DNA of 64,000 bases from Ruminococcaceae bacterium UBA7127. Its GTDB lineage: Bacteria > Bacillota > Clostridia > Oscillospirales > Acutalibacteraceae. Made by a program: the position numbers and the translations under genes. Under the pieces are notes generated by a model. That model was not told the origin of the DNA and searched no databases. It saw only the letters and a program-made list of their open reading frames with translations. The stretch covers positions 1-64,000 of the forward strand of contig DKXL01000054.1 of assembly GCA_002493005.1 (NCBI GenBank), written 5' to 3'. Numbering within the stretch: position 1 is the first letter of the stretch; each line of letters starts with the position of its first letter. Of the stretch, positions 17,625 through 25,446 are shown piece after piece.

Positions 17625-17879
17625 TTAAATCATTTCAAGTGCTTCTTCAAGAGCATTTGCAAGCTGATCCGGGCAAGATGTTCCTCTGCCTCTGCAGTCA
17701 ATTCCCTTTAATTTCATAACAGCCTCTTGGGCGTCCATACCCTTAACAAGTACACATACGCCTTGAGTATTGCCTGCACAGCCGCCAATAAATTCACAGT
17801 CTGTGATTTTTCCGTTTTCGTCAAGTTCAAGATTAATCTGTCTTGAGCAAACGCCTCTTGGAATATATGTATATCTCAT
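17625..17879 (-). CDS. TIGR03905 family TSCPD domain protein
   Basis: A small cytoplasmic protein made almost wholly of a TSCPD domain, the same module found at the C-terminus of class II ribonucleotide reductases and in some nucleoside-binding proteins. The core reads GGCAGNTQG near residue 32 and GTSCPDQLA near residue 67; five cysteines are present. The function of the stand-alone family is unknown. Two ATGs are possible, 17888 and 17879; the second has the better distance from AAAGG and gives the usual MRYTYIPRGVCS beginning. It is transcribed alone, divergent from dnaD. Confidence 0.88.
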   Translation of the reverse strand: MRYTYIPRGVCSRQINLELDENGKITDCEFIGGCAGNTQGVCVLVKGMDAQEAVMKLKGIDCRGRGTSCPDQLANALEEALEMI

Positions 17880-17959
17880 AACATTCATCCTTTCAGTTCC
17901 ATTTTAGAATATGTTATCATAAAAAATAAAAAAAATCTACTTATTTCTATTTTTTTATT

Positions 17960-17986
17960 TTGAATTTTCTGATTATGTGCTATACT
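17960..17986 (+). promoter_or_regulatory. Possible promoter of the dnaD-like/dnaC-like operon
   Basis: TATACT (17981-17986) with TGTGC before it resembles an extended -10 site. TTGAAT (17960-17965) would be a weak -35 with a short 15-base spacer. It lies 40 bases upstream of the DnaD-like start. Confidence 0.4.
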
Positions 17987-18026
17987 ATAGTAAATTACCT
18001 GCAACAAAATTTAGGAAGTAGATAAA

Positions 18027-19055
18027 ATGTCTATAAAATTAAATCTCGGAGCATGGAACACAGTATTTGCCGTTCCGTCAAAAGTAGTTGATGAAGGTCT
18101 TAAATTTGCCGACGGCGCAAAACTGCGAGTTCTGCTTTACATATTACGTAACTGCGGAGAAATGCTTGACGAAGAAATCATTTCAAAAGCAACTAATGTC
18201 AGTGTGACTGATATTCCCGAAATATTGGATTATTGGGTTAGTATGGAAATTCTTGCAAAAACAGATGATACGTATATACCTGTTCAAAGCAATGCAATAA
18301 CGCAGAATATTTCTAATAAAGAAATTAAGCAAGCCGATTATCATGAAAAAGAAATTGCAAAATCCGATATTTCTAAAAAACAAGAAGAGCCAAAACCAAG
18401 AGTTGCCGTTTCAAAACCACAGAAGCCTGATTATGTCTTTACTGCTCAACGACTTGCAGTTGATGACGAACTTAAATTTCTTGTTGACGAGGCACAAACT
18501 TCACTCGGCAAAATCCTCTCAAATTCGGATATTGCTACGCTGTTAATGCTCAAAGACACCTGTGGTTTGCCGCTTGATGTTATCTTGATGGTTATACAAT
18601 ATTGTTTGAGTATTGACAAGGGCAATATGAGAGCAATCGAAAAAATAGGTGTTGAATGGGCAGACGCCGGTGTTTATTCGGTTGAAGCTGCCGATAACAA
18701 AATAAAGCAGATTAAGCAGACTAGCAAGAATTTTTCAATAGTATCTTCTGCTTTCGGGCTTAAGAATGTCGGTTCACCAACAAAAAAACAGCTTGAGTAT
18801 GGTGACAAGTGGGTAGGGGAATGGAAGTTTTCTCCTCAGATGCTTCGCGAGGCATACGAACGTTGTGTTGACAGCAAAGGCACAATGAGTTTGCGTTACA
18901 TAGACGGAATTTTAAAGCGTTGGAATGCAAGCGGGATTCGTAATCTTGAAGAACTTAAAAGATTTGAAAGCAATTCATCTAAACCTCAGTCAAAGTCAAA
19001 ATCATCTTATGATATCGATGAGCTTGAAAAAATCAACACGCTCAATAATTTTTAA
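18027..19055 (+). CDS. DnaD domain primosomal protein
   Basis: A DnaD/DnaB-type replication-restart protein of Firmicutes, thought to remodel DNA and help load the replicative helicase. The N-terminal winged-helix-like part (to about 90) is followed by a charged linker (100-150). Two C-terminal DnaB_2-type modules follow at about 160-230 and 245-310, the first beginning LGKILSNSDIATLLMLKDTCG and the second carrying the W..E....YE.C..SKGT pattern. AGGAAG precedes the ATG. The DnaC/DnaI-like ATPase gene follows after 13 bases, the arrangement expected for a primosome pair. Confidence 0.88.
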   Translation: MSIKLNLGAWNTVFAVPSKVVDEGLKFADGAKLRVLLYILRNCGEMLDEEIISKATNVSVTDIPEILDYWVSMEILAKTDDTYIPVQSNAITQNISNKEIKQADYHEKEIAKSDISKKQEEPKPRVAVSKPQKPDYVFTAQRLAVDDELKFLVDEAQTSLGKILSNSDIATLLMLKDTCGLPLDVILMVIQYCLSIDKGNMRAIEKIGVEWADAGVYSVEAADNKIKQIKQTSKNFSIVSSAFGLKNVGSPTKKQLEYGDKWVGEWKFSPQMLREAYERCVDSKGTMSLRYIDGILKRWNASGIRNLEELKRFESNSSKPQSKSKSSYDIDELEKINTLNNF

Positions 19056-19068
19056 AAGGGTGTTTTAA

Positions 19069-20055
19069 ATGGGATATAGCAGTAACGTATACAAATCTGC
19101 ACAAGATTTGCTGTTTGAGCGCAGATTAAATGCAGAAAAGGCGGCAGATAATCGCCGTGAAAATGTTTATAAAAGAATTCCGCGAATAAAAGAACTTGAA
19201 AAAGAGATTTCAAGCAGCGGCATCAAGGCGGCTCGTGCTGTTGTGGGCGGCGGAGATGTTGTTGCACAAATGGAGCAGTTGCGCAGTCAAAACCTTGCAA
19301 TGCAAGCGGAAGTTAAAGAACTTTTAATTTCAAATGGCTATCGTGAAGATGAATTTGAACCGCAATATACCTGCAAAAGGTGTAACGATTCGGGATACTA
19401 TGATGAAAACGGAAGAACTTTAGTTTGCTCTTGCCTTAAAAATGCACTGATTTCTTGTGCTTGTGAGGAACTTAACCGTACTGCACCGTTGTCGCTGTCA
19501 ACCTTCGAGTCGTTTAATCTTGACTATTACGATAAGGCTGTTGACCCACAAACAGGTGTTTCTCCCTATAATCAGATGTCAGTAATTTTGCGTTATTGCA
19601 AAAACTATGCACAGAATTTTAACAAGCATTCCGAGAGTATATTGATGAAAGGCGCAACAGGACTTGGAAAAACACATCTTTCGCTTGCAATAGCATATGA
19701 AGCTATAAAAAAGGGCTTTGGTGTTATTTATACTTCGGCGCCAACCCTCACAGCTAAGCTTGAAAAGGAATTTTTCGGCCATACGAACGATTCTTCAACA
19801 GAAAATATGCTGATAGAATCTGATTTGCTCATTATTGATGATCTTGGAACTGAATTTCACGGTCAGTTTTCGGTATCACAGCTTTATAATATTTTTAATT
19901 CACGTATGCTTTCAAACAAACCGGTTATAATAAGTACCAACCTTACCTTGCGAGAAATGGAAAAAATCTATTCAGATCGCTTTGTATCCAGAGTTTGCGG
20001 CAATGCGCAAAAGCTCGACTTTTTGGGAAGAGATATAAGAATAAGAAAAAAATAG
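19069..20055 (+). CDS. DnaC/DnaI-like helicase loader ATPase
   Basis: An AAA+ ATPase of the IstB/DnaC family, predicted to load the replicative helicase. The N-terminal region carries a likely zinc site, CKRCNDSGYY followed by CSC near residue 104. The Walker A motif is GATGLGKT with K201, the Walker B is LLIIDDLGTE near 260, and a sensor/arginine-finger region with SDRFVSRV is near 305. The length of 328 residues resembles DnaI rather than a transposon IstB. It directly follows the DnaD-like gene, which supports a primosome role. No terminator is seen before the tRNA promoter. Confidence 0.88.
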   Translation: MGYSSNVYKSAQDLLFERRLNAEKAADNRRENVYKRIPRIKELEKEISSSGIKAARAVVGGGDVVAQMEQLRSQNLAMQAEVKELLISNGYREDEFEPQYTCKRCNDSGYYDENGRTLVCSCLKNALISCACEELNRTAPLSLSTFESFNLDYYDKAVDPQTGVSPYNQMSVILRYCKNYAQNFNKHSESILMKGATGLGKTHLSLAIAYEAIKKGFGVIYTSAPTLTAKLEKEFFGHTNDSSTENMLIESDLLIIDDLGTEFHGQFSVSQLYNIFNSRMLSNKPVIISTNLTLREMEKIYSDRFVSRVCGNAQKLDFLGRDIRIRKK

Positions 20056-20074
20056 AAAAAATTAAAAATAACTA

Positions 20075-20103
20075 TTGACATTTTTAATTTTATGCCCTAT
20101 AAT
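20075..20103 (+). promoter_or_regulatory. Predicted promoter of the tRNA genes
   Basis: TTGACA (20075-20080) and TATAAT (20098-20103) are both perfect consensus with an ideal 17-base spacer, 33 bases before tRNA-Gln. It is one of the strongest promoters in the window. Confidence 0.85.
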
Positions 20104-20136
20104 AATCACTGTTGCACGTTCGGTAGCAATAAATCT

Positions 20137-20210
20137 TGTGGAATAGTGTAACGGTAGCACGACAGACTCTGACTCTGTTTGTTGGGGTTCGAATCCCTAT
20201 TCCACAGCCA
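20137..20210 (+). tRNA. tRNA-Gln (anticodon CUG)
   Basis: The full cloverleaf folds: acceptor TGTGGAA/TTCCACA, a short D arm, anticodon stem ACAGA/TCTGT with loop CTCTGAC (anticodon CTG, reads CAG), and a TTCGAAT T-loop. The CCA end is encoded. A terminator-like hairpin follows. Confidence 0.95.
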
Positions 20211-20213
20211 GAT

Positions 20214-20239
20214 AGCCCCGAATATTTCGGGGCTGTTTT
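20214..20239 (+). terminator. Hairpin between the two tRNA genes
   Basis: AGCCCCGAA/TTCGGGGCT with a 3-base loop is followed by GTTTT. It lies 5 bases before tRNA-Pro, so it may be a partial terminator or a processing signal. Confidence 0.65.
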
Positions 20240-20243
20240 AATA

Positions 20244-20320
20244 CGAGGTGTAGCGCAGTTTGGTAGCGCACATCGTTCGGGACGATGGGGTCGCAAGTTC
20301 GAATCTTGTCACCTCGACCA
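20244..20320 (+). tRNA. tRNA-Pro (anticodon CGG)
   Basis: Acceptor CGAGGTG/CACCTCG, D arm GCGC/GCGC, anticodon stem CATCG/CGATG with loop TTCGGGA (anticodon CGG, reads CCG), T arm GCAAG/CTTGT with one G-U pair, and encoded CCA are all present. Confidence 0.95.
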
Positions 20321-20327
20321 CACTCTT

Positions 20328-20364
20328 ACGCCGGACTCCTTTGGGGTGCGGCGTATTATCTTTT
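20328..20364 (+). terminator. Terminator after tRNA-Pro
   Basis: ACGCCG/CGGCGT with a second stem part ACTCC/GGGGT (one G-U pair, one mismatch between) is followed by ATTATCTTTT. It precedes the lipoprotein ribosome binding site by only a few bases. Confidence 0.6.
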
Positions 20365-20379
20365 ACGGAGGTCATAATT

Positions 20380-20838
20380 ATGAAAAAGGTAGCTACTCTT
20401 TTATCGGTGCTTATTTTATGTTTGACAATGCTTGCAGGTTGTGGTTCTACAAATGTTGACCTTTCTGAAGTTATGAATAAAATAAATACCGACTTTAATT
20501 TGTCACTCAAAACACTGGAGAATGTTGATGACCTTAATACCTATTACACCATTGATACAGCTGACGTAAAGCAATTTGCGGCTGAACTTGACGCAAACGC
20601 CAATGCTCCGCAGGAGATTGTTATGGTTGAGGCAGTTGATGCCGATGCAGCTTCAAGAGTTGAAACAGCACTTTCAAATCGTTACAATTCAATCTACGGA
20701 ATATTTAAGTCCTACAGTCCTGAACAGGCTTCAATAGTTGAGGAAAGTAAGGTAACGAAAGACGGGAACTTTGTTTCAATGATAGTTGCAGAAAATTCTG
20801 CTGATATGCTCAAGGTATATTATGAATTTGTAAAATAA
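20380..20838 (+). CDS. DUF4358-like lipoprotein
   Basis: A secreted, membrane-anchored lipoprotein of 152 residues. The signal peptide begins MKKVATLLSVLILCLTM and ends in the lipobox LAGC at cysteine 21. The mature part has the features I associate with DUF4358: APQEIVMVEA near residue 76, YSPEQ near 112 and a C-terminal VYYEF. No function is known for this family. The start follows GGAGG; a longer frame that reaches back into tRNA-Pro is not real. A strong terminator follows, so it is probably transcribed alone or by read-through from the tRNAs. Confidence 0.75.
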   Translation: MKKVATLLSVLILCLTMLAGCGSTNVDLSEVMNKINTDFNLSLKTLENVDDLNTYYTIDTADVKQFAAELDANANAPQEIVMVEAVDADAASRVETALSNRYNSIYGIFKSYSPEQASIVEESKVTKDGNFVSMIVAENSADMLKVYYEFVK

Positions 20839-20857
20839 TAAAGTACCCTATAGCGTC

Positions 20858-20880
20858 GGGCGAACTATGTTCGCCCTTTT
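20858..20880 (+). terminator. Terminator after the lipoprotein gene
   Basis: GGGCGAAC/GTTCGCCC with a TAT loop is followed by TTTTATTTT, a standard intrinsic terminator. Confidence 0.85.
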
Positions 20881-20910
20881 ATTTTAATTATAGAATGAGA
20901 TTAAGAAAAA

Positions 20911-20979
20911 CGGTCGGGCGTATAAGCGTATAATAAAATTCCACGCTGTCAGCTCGAATTGTGAGCGGTATAATGCCGC
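20911..20979 (+). repeat. Repeated intergenic element, copy A (before pcrA)
   Basis: This stretch shares an ordered set of blocks with 61344-61408: CGGTCGGGC, an AT-rich stretch with ATAAT, GCTGTC, and AATTGTGAGCGG followed by GCCGC. It can form CTC/GAG and GCGGTA/TGCCGC hairpins. It lies after a terminator and 28 bases before the pcrA start. Confidence 0.6.
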
Positions 20980-21006
20980 AATTTAATGTCAAGGCAGGAA
21001 GTAAAA

Positions 21007-23241
21007 ATGACACAATCCGAAATCCAACAGAACTTTTCTCATATGAATAATATGCAGCAGCAAGCTGTGTTTACAACAGAAGGACCTCTGCTGATTTTGG
21101 CAGGAGCTGGTTCGGGAAAAACTACGGTTCTTGTTAACCGTATAGCCTACATATTACAGTCACAGCTTTGTAAACCGTGGCAGATATTGGCAATCACCTT
21201 TACAAATAAAGCGGCAGGGGAGCTAAAGGAGAGAATTATTAATGCCGTGCCTGACGGCGGCGCTGACATTTGGGCGGCGACTTTTCACTCTACCTGTGCA
21301 AGAATATTACGACGTTACGGTGACAGAATAGGATTTTCAAGTCATTTTACGGTATATGGTACAGATGATCAGAAAAAACTTGTAAAGGATATTTTAAAAC
21401 AGCTTAATATTGATGAAAAATATCTTCCCGTAAAATCAATTCTTTCTGAGATTTCCAAGGCGAAAGACAAAATGCACACACCCGAGCAAATGCGTAAGGA
21501 AGCTCAGTTTGACAGTAGAAAAACAGATATATCAAAAGTATATGAGATATATCAGTCAAGACTAAAGACGGCTGATGCTATGGATTTTGACGATATGCTT
21601 TGCAACACTGTTCTTTTGTTTGAAAAATGTCCGGAAATTCTTGAATATTATCAAAATCAATTCAGGTATATAATGGTTGACGAATATCAGGACACCAATA
21701 AGGTGCAGTATAAATTTGTCAGTATGCTTGCAGAAAAATACGGCAACATCTGTGTAGTAGGCGATGATGACCAAAGTATTTACAAGTTCAGGGGTGCAAC
21801 GATTGAGAACATTCTTTCCTTTGAAAACACCTTCAAGGGAGCTAAGATTATTCGACTTGAACAAAATTACCGCAGTACTCAAAACATTCTTAATGCCGCC
21901 AATGAGGTAATCTCAAACAATACAATGCGCAAGGGCAAAACATTGTGGACAGAAAACGCAAAAGGTGATAAAATTCAAATACATACTACAGATTCTGAAC
22001 GTGATGAAGCAAACTATATTGCACAAACGATTCTTGACGGTGTTGCCGACGGCAGAAAGTACTCCGACTATGCAATATTATATCGTATGAATGCGCAGTC
22101 AAATGCCATTGAGCAGGCTCTTTCACGCAGTGGCGTTCCTCACAGAGTAATCGGCGGTCACCGCTTCTATGACCGTGAAGAAATCCGTGATATGGTTGCA
22201 TATTTACAGGTTATTAATAATCCGCACGATGATGTGCGCCTTAGCCGTATTATTAATGTTCCAAAGCGCTCCATAGGCGCAACTACTCTTTCCAATGCCG
22301 CAGGGATAGCCGCTGGGTTGGGTGAGAGTATATATACGGTTATAAAAGAAGCGGATAGTTATCCTGCACTCTCAAGAGCCGCCGCAAAGCTAAAATCTTT
22401 TGTCGAATTGATTGACGGCTTTATTGAGGCTGAACAGAGCGGAGATTATTCTCTTGCGGAATTATACAATCTCGTTATAGAGCATACAGGCTACGAGCAA
22501 TATCTCAAAACCGACAAGGACAATCCTGATGTCAGAATCGAAAATATCGAGGAATTGTCATCAAATATCATCAAGTTTGAGGAAGATTACGGTGATGAAG
22601 CAAATCTTTCTGCATTTCTTGAAGAGATTTCACTCCAGACGGATATTGACAATTATGACGCTGAGGCCGACACCTGTGTTATGATGACTCTTCACAGCGC
22701 AAAGGGTCTTGAATTTCCTGTAGTTTTTATAGCAGGAATGGAGGACGGAATTTTCCCGTCAATAGCGACTATGATGAATCCCGAAGAGCTTGGCGAAGAG
22801 CGTAGGCTTGCTTATGTCGGCATTACACGTGCAAAGGAAAAACTTTATCTTACCAAAACAACATCAAGAATGTTGTTCGGTTCAACATCTTACAACAAGG
22901 CGTCGCGCTTTTTAAATGAAATTCCTGACGACTTAGTTGAACGAAGCGGCGACAAAAAGCAGTTTTCACCATCATATTCCGCCTCAGGCTCTTCTGTTTC
23001 TGTCGGCGGTGGTTCTGTTGGTAAGTTTACCGCCAACAAGTCGTTTGGCGGATACAAAGCGCCATCTGTTAAAAGCGGCGTTGTATATAACGTTGGCGAC
23101 AGCGTTTTACACAAGGTGTTCGGCAGGGGAATGGTAATGAGAGCCGAAAAAATGGGTAATGATACAATGCTAGAGATAGCGTTTGATAAAGCAGGTACCA
23201 AAACACTTATGGCGAATTTCTGTAAAATGGAGAAGATATAG
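21007..23241 (+). CDS. pcrA: PcrA/UvrD-like ATP-dependent DNA helicase
   Basis: A superfamily 1A 3'-5' DNA helicase used in repair and in clearing transcription-replication conflicts. Walker A is GAGSGKT with K38. Further motifs are VDEYQDTN near 224, DDDQSIYKFRGA near 250, QNYRST near 283, LHSAKGLEFPVVFIAGMEDG near 560 and RRLAYVGITRAKEKLYL near 600. The C-terminal Tudor-like segment (VLHKVFGRGMV near 700) is the RNA polymerase-binding part of PcrA-type proteins. AGGAAG precedes ATG 21007; the in-frame ATG at 20986 has no good site. A repeated hairpin element lies in its leader. Confidence 0.93.
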   Translation: MTQSEIQQNFSHMNNMQQQAVFTTEGPLLILAGAGSGKTTVLVNRIAYILQSQLCKPWQILAITFTNKAAGELKERIINAVPDGGADIWAATFHSTCARILRRYGDRIGFSSHFTVYGTDDQKKLVKDILKQLNIDEKYLPVKSILSEISKAKDKMHTPEQMRKEAQFDSRKTDISKVYEIYQSRLKTADAMDFDDMLCNTVLLFEKCPEILEYYQNQFRYIMVDEYQDTNKVQYKFVSMLAEKYGNICVVGDDDQSIYKFRGATIENILSFENTFKGAKIIRLEQNYRSTQNILNAANEVISNNTMRKGKTLWTENAKGDKIQIHTTDSERDEANYIAQTILDGVADGRKYSDYAILYRMNAQSNAIEQALSRSGVPHRVIGGHRFYDREEIRDMVAYLQVINNPHDDVRLSRIINVPKRSIGATTLSNAAGIAAGLGESIYTVIKEADSYPALSRAAAKLKSFVELIDGFIEAEQSGDYSLAELYNLVIEHTGYEQYLKTDKDNPDVRIENIEELSSNIIKFEEDYGDEANLSAFLEEISLQTDIDNYDAEADTCVMMTLHSAKGLEFPVVFIAGMEDGIFPSIATMMNPEELGEERRLAYVGITRAKEKLYLTKTTSRMLFGSTSYNKASRFLNEIPDDLVERSGDKKQFSPSYSASGSSVSVGGGSVGKFTANKSFGGYKAPSVKSGVVYNVGDSVLHKVFGRGMVMRAEKMGNDTMLEIAFDKAGTKTLMANFCKMEKI

Positions 23242-23253
23242 GAGTGATGTATT

Positions 23254-24462
23254 ATGGTTAATACTGCAAAAACTTTTTTATGCTTTTTCCTTGTGCTGAT
23301 AGTTTCAGTGTCAATTTTGCTGACCGGATGTAATAACGACAAGAAAAATTCAACTCCTGCTACCCAATCTTCAACACAAGCTCAAACTCAGGCTCCGACT
23401 ACTGTTTCGGTATCTACAGAGGATACTCCGGAAAAAGAAAAAACGTGGAACTACGCTCGCTTAAAACTTGATGCAGATGACATAAAGTCAGACTTTAACA
23501 GTATCATAAAAAACAAAAAATTCAGAGGTACAGTATATTTTAAGTTAGGTAATGATTTTGAATTTATCGGTACTAACGGTTTTGCAAACAAGGACAAGCA
23601 TCGTAGTAATTCTACCAACACCTGTTACAGAGTTGCGTCAATCACCAAGCAGTTTACTGCGGCTGCAATAATGCAGCTTACAGAACAAGGTAAAATTAAT
23701 CTTGATGATACAATCGATAAGTACTATCCGTCATATAAGTATGCAGACAAGATTACAGTAAAGAGCCTGCTCAATATGACATCAGGCTTAAAAGATTATA
23801 TGAACTCTGACGGTGATATAAATGATGGAATTTATACTTATGACCATTTAGAGTATAAGGTAACAGCTGATAATTCTGCAAAAGAAAATAAAAAAGAGAT
23901 TATGGATTGGATATTTAGTCAAGAGCTTAATTTTGAGCCCGACTCACAGTTTATGTATTCAAACAGCTCATATTATCTTTTGGGAGATATTATTGAAAAG
24001 ACAAGCGGAAAGTCATACGAGGACTATATTACAGTTAATATTCTTAAACCGTTGGGAATGAAATCATCAGGATTTAAAGCAACCGACAAACTTGCAATAG
24101 GTTATCAGGATATTTATGACAGCGAATGGACGCTTTATCCGGGCGTTTGCTATTCAGCGGCAGGGCTGATTTCAAATGTTCCCGATTTGTTAAAATGGAT
24201 TGACGGTCTGTGCAGTTATACAGTTGTCAGTGAAGATAGTTTTGAACAGATGACAACTCCATATAAAGGCGGCTATGGATACGGACTGTTTATCTCTAAC
24301 GGCACCATAGCTCACGACGGAAAAATCGATATGTATAATTCGCTGATAGCATTTACAAAAAATCAGGAACAGATTTCTATAGTTCTCTCAAATTATGCTC
24401 AGTCCGACCCGTCAAATATTATAAGACCGTTTATTGAAAAGTTAACTCCTTATTACGGATAA
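23254..24462 (+). CDS. Beta-lactamase-fold serine hydrolase, lipoprotein
   Basis: An exported serine hydrolase of the class C beta-lactamase/penicillin-binding-like family. The N-terminus is a lipoprotein signal with lipobox LTGC near residue 28, followed by a Thr/Gln-rich linker (35-60). Catalytic motifs are SITK with S129 and K132, YSN at Y235, and HDG at H354 in place of the KTG box. The family includes esterases, D-aminopeptidases and cell-wall enzymes, so antibiotic resistance should not be assumed. It lies 12 bases after pcrA with GGAG upstream and is probably co-transcribed. No clear terminator follows apart from the long hairpin before the next gene. Confidence 0.88.
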   Translation: MVNTAKTFLCFFLVLIVSVSILLTGCNNDKKNSTPATQSSTQAQTQAPTTVSVSTEDTPEKEKTWNYARLKLDADDIKSDFNSIIKNKKFRGTVYFKLGNDFEFIGTNGFANKDKHRSNSTNTCYRVASITKQFTAAAIMQLTEQGKINLDDTIDKYYPSYKYADKITVKSLLNMTSGLKDYMNSDGDINDGIYTYDHLEYKVTADNSAKENKKEIMDWIFSQELNFEPDSQFMYSNSSYYLLGDIIEKTSGKSYEDYITVNILKPLGMKSSGFKATDKLAIGYQDIYDSEWTLYPGVCYSAAGLISNVPDLLKWIDGLCSYTVVSEDSFEQMTTPYKGGYGYGLFISNGTIAHDGKIDMYNSLIAFTKNQEQISIVLSNYAQSDPSNIIRPFIEKLTPYYG

Positions 24463-24480
24463 ATAATCACACAAATTATA

Positions 24481-24542
24481 AACCTCCATAAGATGTATTG
24501 ACAGTGCAGATATTAAAGTCTGTCAATAAACTTATGGAGGTT
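24481..24542 (+). promoter_or_regulatory. Long hairpin that sequesters the ribosome binding site of the next gene
   Basis: AACCTCCATAAG (24481-24492) pairs perfectly with CTTATGGAGGTT (24531-24542). Inside, TATTGACAG (24496-24504) pairs perfectly with CTGTCAATA (24520-24528). The outer 3' arm holds the GGAGG Shine-Dalgarno, 6 bases before the ATG at 24548. It is not followed by a U-run, so it looks like translational control rather than a terminator. Confidence 0.75.
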
Positions 24543-24547
24543 AATTT

Positions 24548-25405
24548 ATGCCGGATCTACATTTTGGTTCAGAACAGATGCCTTTTTCTGCCGACAAGGC
24601 GGCTGATTCGGGGTGTGATGCAGTTTGTATAAACGCATCACGCATATATGACAGCTGTGGGTCAAAGGATTGTCTGTCAGATTTACCTTTGATGTTTACC
24701 GAAAATGACCAAAGGATAGTCGAAAACGCATGCTCGGTTCGCATAAGCAGAGCGCACATAATCACTTCAACCGTTGAAGTTGAGCCTGTGGCATTTCACA
24801 GAGGATTTTATGCGGTTGATGCAATGTACTATTTTGCAGTTACAGTAGATGTTTATTCAACTGCAAATTCTATTCCAAATACTATCACAGGACTTGCAGT
24901 TTATGGTAAACGAGTAGTTCTGTTTGGCAGCGATGGTTCTGTAAAAACATTTTCAAGCGATGAAACAACAGTATGTGACACAAACGATAATCCTTGCTCA
25001 TGTGATTGCCAGAGCAGTTTGCCAAGGGCGACTGTTCAGATTTCCTGTCCAATGGCATTGTCAGCCAAGATAAAAAGCTGTTGCAGAGGTAATTGCAATG
25101 ATATGTCTTGCGCAGTTATTCCTGAATGTGTAAGAAATTATTTTTGCGGTGACTTTGCAAAACCGTGTGATAATTTTATCGCTGTGACACTTGGTATTTT
25201 TACTATCACTCAGCTTGAGCGTAATGTTCAGATTATGATTCCGTCCTATGATTTTTGTGTGCCACGCAAGGAATGTGCCGCAAAAACCGACGACCCGTGT
25301 GAGGTGTTCAGTAAAATCGAATTTCCTACAGACTCATTCTTCCCGCCAAAACCCGGTGACTGCGACAGGTCAGACCCAAAATTTGAATGTGACTGCGATG
25401 ATTAA
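24548..25405 (+). CDS. Cysteine-rich protein of unknown function
   Basis: A 285-residue protein without signal peptide or membrane helix. It has over 20 cysteines, many in pairs or CxC/CxxC groups: DSCGSKDC near residue 35, CSCDC near 155, CCRGNCNDMSC near 178 and a C-terminal ECDCDD. I recall similar unnamed proteins in other Clostridia, with a VCI(N/D)...DSC..KDC opening, and no assigned function. The cysteine content recalls spore-coat proteins, but I see no named coat domain. The ATG at 24548 has its GGAGG inside a 12-bp stem. A strong terminator follows, so it is the last gene before the convergent MocR gene. Confidence 0.7.
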   Translation: MPDLHFGSEQMPFSADKAADSGCDAVCINASRIYDSCGSKDCLSDLPLMFTENDQRIVENACSVRISRAHIITSTVEVEPVAFHRGFYAVDAMYYFAVTVDVYSTANSIPNTITGLAVYGKRVVLFGSDGSVKTFSSDETTVCDTNDNPCSCDCQSSLPRATVQISCPMALSAKIKSCCRGNCNDMSCAVIPECVRNYFCGDFAKPCDNFIAVTLGIFTITQLERNVQIMIPSYDFCVPRKECAAKTDDPCEVFSKIEFPTDSFFPPKPGDCDRSDPKFECDCDD

Positions 25406-25442
25406 TCAAAGCCACCCGTTTAACGGGTGGCTTTGATTTTTA
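25405..25442 (+). terminator. Terminator between convergent genes
   Basis: A near-perfect inverted repeat, ATCAAAGCCACCCG with its complement, is followed on the plus strand by TTTTTAAA. It begins at the stop codon of the cysteine-rich gene and could also stop the minus-strand MocR transcript. Confidence 0.88.
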
Positions 25443-25446
25443 AAAT

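Noticed and set aside
20260..20379. Longer start for the lipoprotein, beginning inside tRNA-Pro.
   Set aside because: The signal peptide and GGAGG clearly place the start at 20380.
20955..20975. AATTGTGAGCGG looks like half of the E. coli lac operator (also at 61386-61397).
   Set aside because: The second half of the operator is missing, the following bases form a GC-rich hairpin instead, and no lac genes are near; it is part of a local repeated element.
23254..24462. Beta-lactam resistance gene.
   Set aside because: The SxxK/YxN/HxG fold is shared with many esterases and peptidases, and the lipoprotein form and context give no sign of antibiotic hydrolysis.
24498..24527. TTGACA inside the long hairpin as a -35 site for the Cys-rich gene.
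   Set aside because: No -10-like hexamer lies at a useful distance; the match belongs to the inner stem.
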